From positions 1-22,106 of the forward strand of contig JAUXDF010000007.1 of the NCBI GenBank assembly GCA_030618505.1: 22,106 nucleotides of DNA, written 5' to 3'. This document shows, in pieces, positions 10,301 through 16,448 of the stretch; within the stretch, counting starts at the first letter, position 1; each line of letters starts with the position of its first letter. The notes under the pieces were generated by a model. That model was not told the origin of the DNA. It did not search any database and worked only from the letters and a program-made list of their open reading frames with translations. Source of the DNA: Spongiibacteraceae bacterium (GTDB lineage Bacteria; Pseudomonadota; Gammaproteobacteria; Pseudomonadales; PIVM01). The position numbers and the translations under genes were made by a program.

Positions 10301-12115
10301 CAGCTTGGTTCTCACAATGAATCAAGAGCAGATGAGCACGTCATGGCGGACTATTTTGATCTCATGCGTGGTTTTTTGAGTCAACAAGGTTCGATTCTGG
10401 AAAACTGGGGTATGTATAGGGAAGCTGTACGAGAAGGTGTTGCTTGGGAAAACGGGTACACACCTTTTTTGAATTCGATCACAGAGCTGGACGAGCAACA
10501 CCTGGCAGCGCAGTGCCGTCTGTCTGTCTATGAAGACAACTTCTTAAGAGATCATATCCTGTCTGGTGCTGTTTCGGAGAATGATCCTGATTTACCTGGA
10601 CTGTCCTGTGTGCCGCTGATGGTAAGCCTCGAGATTATGGCGGAGGCCTGTGCTTTGTTGGCTGGCAAAACTGCTGTCAGGGTTATCGAGAACGTCAAGG
10701 CGTTCAGTTGGGTCGCGTTGGATGACGGTGAACTGACTCTTGATGTACGCGCAGAAGTAATTGGCTCAGGCAGCAACAAATTACGAGCCCATATAATCAA
10801 TGCCGGTACTGTTGCTGTTTCGGCTGACTTTTCCTTTGAAGGCGACTGGGTCGCCAATGATGTGCCTGTGCTTTCAGAAATGCGAGAATACCGCTGGGGC
10901 AGTGACGAGCTTTATTCTACAGGAATGTTTCACGGCCCGGTTTTTCAGAGTATCCGCCGAATCGATGGGTGGAGTGATCAAGGTATTTGTGCAAGCCTGT
11001 CTGAAGCGAGTCTTAAGGGTTTCTTTGATGTGGGTGATACACCCAGCATGGTGCTTAACCCTGTGTTACTAGATGCGCTTGGGCAGTTGGCTGCTTATTG
11101 GATTGCGCAGCAGGTTGGAACTGATTTTAACAGTTTTCCTTCAACCATAGAGCGCATCGAGCTGTATAGGCAATGTCCTCAAAACATAAGAGGGTTGACG
11201 CTGCGGGCGCGTCAGCACCCGCTTGATCCTGCAGTCAGTGATATGGAAGCACCGCGATTATGGCAATTTGAGTGCCTTGATAGCGAGGGGGAGCCATTAC
11301 TTAGGGCGACAAATCTTGTAAACATCTATTTTCCAGTTCCAAACAGGTTTTATGAGGTTCGTCGTGATCCGTTAAACGGTTGGCTTGGGCATCTTAACAA
11401 GACTGCTGGAAACGCAGACGTGATGTTGTGGCAGCTACCACATTTACCTGAAGAATTTTGTACGCAATCCGATTGCATATTCTTACGTATATTGGCGCAC
11501 GCACTGTTGAGTTTTGATGAGTGTAATGAATGGCGAGAATTGACGACAAATATTCGTCATCGACGTGAATGGCTTCTTGGACGAGCTTGCATTAAAGAGG
11601 CTGTAAGGTTCTGGATTTTTCAGGAAACAGGGCGGCTTCTATATCCGGCTGATATTATTGTTCTACACGACAAGCAAGGAGCTCCTTATGTAGACGGATG
11701 GTGGAGCAGTAATTTAGTTGAGGCCCCTGAAGTTTCTCTTAGTCACGATAGACGACTGTCCTTGGTAGCTGTAACTTCGCCTCAGCATCCTGTTGGTGTG
11801 GATATTGAACACATTGGAAGGATTCAGCATCCCGAACTCATAGAAGGTTCTCTAACTGATAGTGAGCGGAGATTGCTGCGTGGGTTTGCAGATAATGCTT
11901 TACAGGAAAAAGTATTACGTATGTGGTGTGCTAAAGAGGCTGCTGCAAAATATTTTGGTTTGGGTCTTCAGGGAAGGCCTGAAAAATTTGAGGTTTCATT
12001 TCTAGACGATGATTGGGAGCTGGCTCATGTAAATTATGCAGCGACTGTGTCTAAGGTTGTTGTTAGTTGCGAAAATGAATCGATAGTTGCGATTGCTACC
12101 GCGCACTCAGCATGA
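7340..12115 (+). CDS. Type I polyketide/PUFA-like synthase, KS-AT-DH with C-terminal phosphopantetheinyl transferase
   Basis: Second synthase subunit of 1591 residues from GTG 7340. KS is about 10-455 with C209 in AACSSS, H344 in EAHGTG and H384 in ISHCIPAAG, so it is a catalytic KS rather than a chain-length factor. AT is about 570-885 with GEGSQ (580-584), GHSTG (S676) and RGYH (H788); the last motif differs from the xAFH of the first synthase, so its acyl specificity may differ. A helix at about 1001-1025 (VMADYFDLMRGFL) resembles the one preceding ACP in the first synthase, but no ACP follows. DH is about 1055-1300 with H1072 and D1245. The C-terminus (about 1390-1591) is an Sfp-type 4'-phosphopantetheinyl transferase with GVDIE (D1488, E1490) and WCAKEAAAK (W1529, K1532, E1533). 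It presumably loads the cofactor on the ACP of the first synthase and on the free ACP directly downstream. There is no KR, ER or thioesterase. Confidence 0.93.
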   Translation: MSRLNINNQEAIAIIGMACVFPQASDLEAFWRNIFGAVDAISEPMPEWEADRYLESGRITTAYGGYLKDLYRFDPKEFGIMPKSVDGSEPDQFLALRVARDALQDAGYLGGDYDHSDTGIVLGHSTYLHRGQGSHIQHYIVLDQTIELLQALLPSLEDSKLSEIRKLLESKLPQSSADIAPGLVPNVMTGRIANRLELMGPNYLIDAACSSSLLAVNAAIDELRNGRSRMMLAGGVNASLPAEVSVIFTQLGVLSKRGKVRPFEKGSDGTLLGEGLGIVVLKRVSDAIADDDRIYAVIRNIGQASDGQGHGLLAPSVEGEALAIERAYTASGIDPWTIELIEAHGTGIPLGDKTEISALKKVFGERKGAHGSVAIGSVKSMISHCIPAAGIAGMIKSVLSLHHKILPPTLCETISSELGIEGTPFYVNTTTRPWISQPGTLRRAGINSFGFGGINTHAILEEAPEQAPKPLKFSPWPVELCVFSAESIDELGAKLNQVASLAEKNSDCVVCDIAAALAAQDTNSQYRLAMVVKDAEDLAKKIKQALKRLKDNADLCWSTRNGIIYSRSPIDGKLAFMFPGEGSQYPGMFADLASYFDEVRNWFDFWRGLYSDAPGESRTDIVFPPQSELTDQRRKELEKRLHDMDVGSEAVFIGGLAMHALLDSLGVKPDVMLGHSTGESTALAASRAIDADDLSHLGNFIRELNKVYQRVLDEGKIPTGALLTVGASPQSTVEEHIAALNKDVVIAMDNCANQLVLFGDEESIEALQQSLSTAGGICVPLPFDRGYHTPLFSAVSSAFLDYYEKIGVKTPEVPLYSCASADLFPDDESGVRNLAARQWSTKVRFRETVVNMHRDGVRYFVEVGPSGNLSSFVNDILTGKEHISVATNLRRKNGVEQFLILLSHLYVNGKGVRLERLFDSRSVKVVDLESGVQSRQPGILLANTLPVLHISDADRVILQDMLALSELPGQEAIQNDSEAWDPQEQLNQLGSHNESRADEHVMADYFDLMRGFLSQQGSILENWGMYREAVREGVAWENGYTPFLNSITELDEQHLAAQCRLSVYEDNFLRDHILSGAVSENDPDLPGLSCVPLMVSLEIMAEACALLAGKTAVRVIENVKAFSWVALDDGELTLDVRAEVIGSGSNKLRAHIINAGTVAVSADFSFEGDWVANDVPVLSEMREYRWGSDELYSTGMFHGPVFQSIRRIDGWSDQGICASLSEASLKGFFDVGDTPSMVLNPVLLDALGQLAAYWIAQQVGTDFNSFPSTIERIELYRQCPQNIRGLTLRARQHPLDPAVSDMEAPRLWQFECLDSEGEPLLRATNLVNIYFPVPNRFYEVRRDPLNGWLGHLNKTAGNADVMLWQLPHLPEEFCTQSDCIFLRILAHALLSFDECNEWRELTTNIRHRREWLLGRACIKEAVRFWIFQETGRLLYPADIIVLHDKQGAPYVDGWWSSNLVEAPEVSLSHDRRLSLVAVTSPQHPVGVDIEHIGRIQHPELIEGSLTDSERRLLRGFADNALQEKVLRMWCAKEAAAKYFGLGLQGRPEKFEVSFLDDDWELAHVNYAATVSKVVVSCENESIVAIATAHSA

Positions 12116-12133
12116 TTAGTGGGAAATAAAATT

Positions 12134-12415
12134 ATGGTTGTATTTACCAAAGAGGCAATTGAAAAAACGCTGGTTGAGATTGTAGAAGATTTAATTCAGG
12201 ACTGGGGAATAGATCCGGATGACGGTATTACTGGGACCACGCTATTGGTTAATGATTTAGATTTTGCGTCTGTCGATATCATACAACTATGTGTAGCGAT
12301 AGAGCAGCACTATGATCGTAAAATAGGCTTTCAGGATCTACTTATGAAAGATGGTAGCTATGTTTCGGATTTGTCAATAGCGCAAATGGTCGATTTTTTA
12401 GTTGACAGGATTTAA
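12134..12415 (+). CDS. Free-standing acyl carrier protein
   Basis: A 93-residue acidic four-helix carrier protein. The expected attachment serine is S46 in LDFASVD, at the start of helix 2 followed by IIQLCVAIE. The usual Asp directly before the serine (DSL) is Ala here, so it is an atypical but recognisable ACP of the FASVD/FSSVD subtype. A GTG at 12119 would lengthen it, but only ATG 12134 has a purine-rich GGGA at a suitable distance. It sits 18 bases after the PPTase-bearing synthase, whose module lacks an ACP, so it may serve that module in trans or carry a starter or finished chain for the tailoring genes downstream. Carrier identity is well supported; its partner is inferred. Confidence 0.85.
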   Translation: MVVFTKEAIEKTLVEIVEDLIQDWGIDPDDGITGTTLLVNDLDFASVDIIQLCVAIEQHYDRKIGFQDLLMKDGSYVSDLSIAQMVDFLVDRI

Positions 12416-12426
12416 AGGAGAGAAAG

Positions 12427-14028
12427 ATGAGCACGCGTACTTTATTTATTGGTATGGATGGCGCGACATTTAAGATATTGGATGACCTCACAAATACTAC
12501 CGAAGACAAACAGCCTGTAATGCCTTTTTTATCGAGTATATATGAGGAAGGTGTGCGGAGCAAATTGCTTTCGACTCCAAATCCGCTGACTCCGCCTGCA
12601 TGGGTGTCTTTGATGACAGGAAGAAGTCCTGGAAATCACGGTATCTTTGATTTTATTCGAGCTGAAGAGCGTGGTAACGATATATTCTTCACGCTATATG
12701 ACTCACGGGACAGTAAGGCGGAAACAATATGGTCAATCGCTAGTCGCCAAGGAAAGCGCATTGCTGCACTTAACTTTCCTTTTACCGCTCCTCCGCAGAA
12801 AGACCTCAATGGCTTTATGGTGCCGGGGTTTATTCCATGGCGTCATCTGCGCCGCAATACAACACCGAGTGATTTCTATGATCGGCTTAAAGTTTTGCCT
12901 GAATTTAATCCCAAGGAATTGGCATGGGATTTCGAAAAAGAAAAGCAAGCTGTCAGTGATTTATCTGATAAAGATCGTGAGAACTGGGTCCGCTATCATC
13001 TGCCACGCGATAGACAGTGGTTCAGGATTGCGGAATATTTACTTGTCGAAGAAACTCCTGATCTGATGGCAGTGATGTTTGATGGGGTTGATAAACTGCA
13101 GCATCAGGCCTGGTTATTCCTGGATCCTAGTTTACAGACAGGTGAGGTCAGTGAGTATCACCAACGCATGCGCAAATTGTGCATGGACTATTTCAGGCAA
13201 CTCGATGGATTTATTGAAAAGCTAATTAATGCAGCCGGGCCTGATGTACAAGTGTTTATGGCATCGGATCATGGGTTTACGGCTACATACGAGATTGTAC
13301 GTATTAATGCCTACCTGCACAAAAAAGGCTATCTGAATTGGAAGCTAATGCCCGATACCGAAGAAGCCGCTCGGCGTGAAGAGAGCATGTTTGCGAACCT
13401 CGATTGGAAAAATACCACTGCTTATTGTCGCACTCCTTCGAGTAACGGTATAACCATTCGTGTAGCCCGAAATTCCAGTGAAACAGGAATCAAGCCCGAA
13501 GATTACGAGACTTTCAGGGAACAGCTGATACGCGACTTGGAAGAGTTGCGAGATCCAGAAACAGAAGAGCGTATAATAACCGGGATATTTAAACGCGAAG
13601 AGATTTTTCCAGGGCCGGCAATGAAAGATGCCCCTGACCTGCTATTAGTTTTGCGAGACTTTGGTTTCGTTTCGATCAAGGACAAGGAGCCTATAGTAGA
13701 GCAACGTGTAGAAGTCGCAGGAACTCATCATCCTGACGGTGTGTTTTTTGCTTATGGCCCAGGAATCAAGCAGGGAGAAATTATCGATAGACGGAATATT
13801 GCCGATGTAGGAGCTACCTTGTTATACAGCCTGGGGCTGGAAGTGCCGAGTGATTTTGAAGGTCAAGTGCCTGAATCGATATTTACAGAGCAACATCTCG
13901 CAAAAAATCCTGTGGTCATAGGTGCTGCCACAACCTTCCAAGCGAAGGACGAACAGCCGGAATCTATGTCTGAAGATGAAAAAGATAAACTTATGGCTCA
14001 ACTAAAGATGCTGGGCTACATGGAATAA
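12427..14028 (+). CDS. Alkaline-phosphatase superfamily phosphodiesterase/phosphohydrolase-like enzyme
   Basis: A 533-residue protein of the type I phosphodiesterase/nucleotide pyrophosphatase branch. Two-metal-site residues are visible in order: D11 in GMDGA, the likely nucleophile T55 in PLTPPAW followed by MTGRSPGNHGI, D222 and H226 in VDKLQH, D281-H282 in SDHGF, and H434/H435 in THHPDG. All expected ligands are present, so it should be active, probably hydrolysing or transferring a phosphate ester on the lipid product or a carrier-bound intermediate; the substrate is unknown. No signal peptide or membrane segment is seen, suggesting the cytoplasm. A clear AAGGAG overlaps the stop codon of the ACP gene, 6 bases before this ATG, consistent with coupled translation in the operon. 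The C-terminal about 40 residues are charged and low in complexity. Confidence 0.85.
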   Translation: MSTRTLFIGMDGATFKILDDLTNTTEDKQPVMPFLSSIYEEGVRSKLLSTPNPLTPPAWVSLMTGRSPGNHGIFDFIRAEERGNDIFFTLYDSRDSKAETIWSIASRQGKRIAALNFPFTAPPQKDLNGFMVPGFIPWRHLRRNTTPSDFYDRLKVLPEFNPKELAWDFEKEKQAVSDLSDKDRENWVRYHLPRDRQWFRIAEYLLVEETPDLMAVMFDGVDKLQHQAWLFLDPSLQTGEVSEYHQRMRKLCMDYFRQLDGFIEKLINAAGPDVQVFMASDHGFTATYEIVRINAYLHKKGYLNWKLMPDTEEAARREESMFANLDWKNTTAYCRTPSSNGITIRVARNSSETGIKPEDYETFREQLIRDLEELRDPETEERIITGIFKREEIFPGPAMKDAPDLLLVLRDFGFVSIKDKEPIVEQRVEVAGTHHPDGVFFAYGPGIKQGEIIDRRNIADVGATLLYSLGLEVPSDFEGQVPESIFTEQHLAKNPVVIGAATTFQAKDEQPESMSEDEKDKLMAQLKMLGYME

Positions 14029-14033
14029 CGACT

Positions 14034-14903
14034 ATGCCTTTCGTTCAAACTAATGGTATTCGAACCAATTACGTCCAGATAGATTGTGAATCCGGGAATG
14101 ATTGTGAAGACCTTGTGATGGTTCATGGCTTGGCTACGAATCTGGCTTTTTGGTATATTCATTATGCGTCAGCATTTTCAAAGCGCTATCGAGTTACTTT
14201 ATATGATCTGCGAGGACATGGCCGATCCAGTATAACTGATAGCGGCTATACACCAAAGAATATGGCTGTAGATCTCCAGCAGCTTCTTGATCATCTGAGC
14301 ATTGAACGTGCTCATTTTGTTGCGCATAGTTTTGGTGGCGTTGTGGCGTTGAATCTGGCTTGTCTTAATCCTGATCATTTTGCCAGTTTAGTGTTGGCCG
14401 ATACCCATATTAGTATAGTACGTCGAGTCCAAAAGACAAAAAATTGGGAGTTCGGTAAAAGAATTCAGCCAATTTTAGAGCAGCATAGTCTGGATGTTGA
14501 TGTAAGAGAACCCTATTTTGGCTACAGACTGTTAAGCGCAGTAGCGCATCTGCAGATCCAGAATGTAGAGATTTCTCAAGAGTTGGAAGACTTGGTGAGT
14601 CCTTTAATGGGGAATAATAGTAAACGTACTGCAAACCAGTGGCTGAAATTGATGGGAACAACCCAGGCAGAGAAAGAGTTGATGGGTGATGATGGTTTGT
14701 CATTGGATAGATTGCGGAAACTGAACTTTCCGATACTGGCAATGTATGGTGAGTACTCTCAGGCTATGTCCACAGGTGAACAACTTTTGGAAGTGTGGCC
14801 ACATGCCGATTTTCGCCAAATACGTGGAGCTGGGCATTTTTTCCCGATCACGCGCTCTTCTGAGTTAATGGAAAATTGTCGACAGTTTTGGAATGGTTTG
14901 TGA
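14034..14903 (+). CDS. Alpha/beta hydrolase (candidate chain-release or editing enzyme)
   Basis: A 289-residue alpha/beta-hydrolase fold protein. The oxyanion-region motif is VHGLATN, the nucleophile elbow AHSFGG gives S99, and H268 lies in GAGHFFP. The acid could be D123 (after the strand LVLAD, the beta-6 position) or E240 (MYGEYS, the usual late position). No signal peptide is seen. Neither synthase has a thioesterase domain, so this enzyme is a natural candidate for hydrolysing the finished acyl chain from ACP, or for removing stalled chains. It starts 5 bases after the preceding stop with only a weak ribosome site, so it is probably translationally coupled. Fold and S/H residues are clear; substrate and role are inferred. 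Confidence 0.88.
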   Translation: MPFVQTNGIRTNYVQIDCESGNDCEDLVMVHGLATNLAFWYIHYASAFSKRYRVTLYDLRGHGRSSITDSGYTPKNMAVDLQQLLDHLSIERAHFVAHSFGGVVALNLACLNPDHFASLVLADTHISIVRRVQKTKNWEFGKRIQPILEQHSLDVDVREPYFGYRLLSAVAHLQIQNVEISQELEDLVSPLMGNNSKRTANQWLKLMGTTQAEKELMGDDGLSLDRLRKLNFPILAMYGEYSQAMSTGEQLLEVWPHADFRQIRGAGHFFPITRSSELMENCRQFWNGL

Positions 14904-16357
14904 ATTTTACGAACAGACTAGGTATATACCCTGGATTTTCGCAGAAAGATTTTAATCTGATAGCCCAGGGAGGTTTTGGCGATGGGCTAAATAACTATGC
15001 CCATTCAATGGCTTGGTTTAACGATCATCTTTACGTGGCAACTATGCGTGGGAATTTCCCTTTGATGAAGAAGCGGTTACCGATAGGCTTGGATCCATGG
15101 CCTGTGGAATGTCCGGAGAATCCTTTTGATCTCGATTTGCATGCGGAGATATGGCGTTATAGCCCACATGATGACAGTTGGGAAAGAGTGCATAAGGCGC
15201 CGACCATTATTGGTAGTCACGGTAAGCCAATTCCGCGAGAACTGGGGTACCGTGGCATGCTGGTTTATCGGACTGATGAAAATGATGTACCGGCACTTTT
15301 TGTCAGCACTTGGTCTCCAGCCAAAGGCCCGGGTCCTGTGCTGTTGCGGTCTGTGGATGGCAGAAATTTCGAACTATCCTGTGAGCCTGGCTTAATAGGT
15401 CTGCCCGTAACAACTATACGCACCATGACGCAGTTTAAAGGGCGTCTTTATACCACGCCGGCGGGGTCCCGTGGTGGAAATCCAAACGTGTCTGCGCATT
15501 CGATAGTCTATGAAAGTAAGGATCCAGCTAAAGGGCAATGGGAGCCGGTAAGTGATTTTGGTTTTGGTGACCCCGGCAATAAGACTGTCTTTGAAATGAC
15601 CGGTTTTGGTGGTCACCTATATGTGGGTACCTTCAATTTAGAGGGTTATCAAATATGGCGTACCACTGCAGAAGGTGAAACACCTTACCATTGGGAAAAA
15701 GTCATCGAATATGGGGCTTATCGCGGTGCGCTTAATCAATGCGTCCTCAGTATGTACCCGTTTAAGGGTGCTCTCTATGTCGGTAGTGCGATACAAGGTG
15801 GGGGTATTGATCGACAACACAAAATTGGGCCTGCACCACCAGAGCTAATACGTATTTTCCTGGATGGGCATTGGGATTTGCTGGTTGGAGAGGCTCGCGA
15901 AACTACTGATGGCTATAAAACCCCCCTTTCAGGATATTTGCCAGGATTTGACAATTTTTTTAACGGCTATTTTTGGCGCATGTGCGAGCATAACGGATGG
16001 CTTTATCTTTCCACTCTTGATTGGAGCTGCGTACTTGGTTATGCGCGAAGGGGAACATGGCCGGAACCGTTTATTAATATTGTTAATCAGCTTGGTGAGC
16101 AGTTTATCATGGAAAACCAATCCGGCTTTGATCTATATCGAAGTTTTGACGGGGAGAATTGGGTGCCAGTGACAACAAACGGTATGGGAAACCCTTATAA
16201 CATGGGACTGCGTACAATGTCTTCGTCTCCATATGGCCTGTTTCTTGGCACCGCCAACCCATTTGGGCCAAAAATTATACCATTGACTGGATATAGATAC
16301 ATTCACAATCCGCGTGGTGGCTGCGAAATTTTTTTTGCTCCAAATCACAAATACTGA
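14900..16357 (+). CDS. Beta-propeller protein of unknown function
   Basis: A 485-residue protein with recurring strand motifs of the form hydrophobic-x-G-x-LYVGT, near residues 36, 117 (weaker), 174, 232, 283, 360 and 437, for example FNDHLYVAT, FKGRLYTT, FGGHLYVGT and FKGALYVGS. Six or seven such repeats of about 55-80 residues suggest a six- or seven-bladed propeller. No signal peptide or membrane segment is evident. GTG 14900 overlaps the hydrolase stop as GTGA, with GGA 7 bases upstream; a TTG at 14876 could add 8 residues. The overlap argues for tight co-expression with the hydrolase. No catalytic motif is recognised. It might be a scaffold or a propeller-type enzyme acting on the product, but that is a guess. 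Confidence 0.8.
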   Translation: MNFTNRLGIYPGFSQKDFNLIAQGGFGDGLNNYAHSMAWFNDHLYVATMRGNFPLMKKRLPIGLDPWPVECPENPFDLDLHAEIWRYSPHDDSWERVHKAPTIIGSHGKPIPRELGYRGMLVYRTDENDVPALFVSTWSPAKGPGPVLLRSVDGRNFELSCEPGLIGLPVTTIRTMTQFKGRLYTTPAGSRGGNPNVSAHSIVYESKDPAKGQWEPVSDFGFGDPGNKTVFEMTGFGGHLYVGTFNLEGYQIWRTTAEGETPYHWEKVIEYGAYRGALNQCVLSMYPFKGALYVGSAIQGGGIDRQHKIGPAPPELIRIFLDGHWDLLVGEARETTDGYKTPLSGYLPGFDNFFNGYFWRMCEHNGWLYLSTLDWSCVLGYARRGTWPEPFINIVNQLGEQFIMENQSGFDLYRSFDGENWVPVTTNGMGNPYNMGLRTMSSSPYGLFLGTANPFGPKIIPLTGYRYIHNPRGGCEIFFAPNHKY

Positions 16358-16361
16358 ATAT

Positions 16362-16391
16362 TTAACAAATTGCCGCTACGAAAATTATTTT
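16362..16391 (+). promoter_or_regulatory. Possible weak sigma-70 promoter before the HlyD-fusion gene
   Basis: TTAACA at 16362-16367 (5 of 6 to the -35 consensus) and TATTTT at 16386-16391 (4 of 6 to the -10) are 18 bases apart, in the 91-base gap 16358-16448. This is the largest intergenic gap in the window and has no visible terminator hairpin. The region is AT-rich, so the match may be chance. Confidence 0.22.
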
Positions 16392-16448
16392 TACCAGATC
16401 TAAAATAAGACTGTTGGAATCGGTAGTTACGTTAAGGATAGGAGACCA

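Noticed and set aside
12647..13066. 139-codon plus-strand frame inside the phosphodiesterase-like gene
   Set aside because: It overlaps the region between the nucleophile and metal motifs of a well-supported gene and has no domain of its own.
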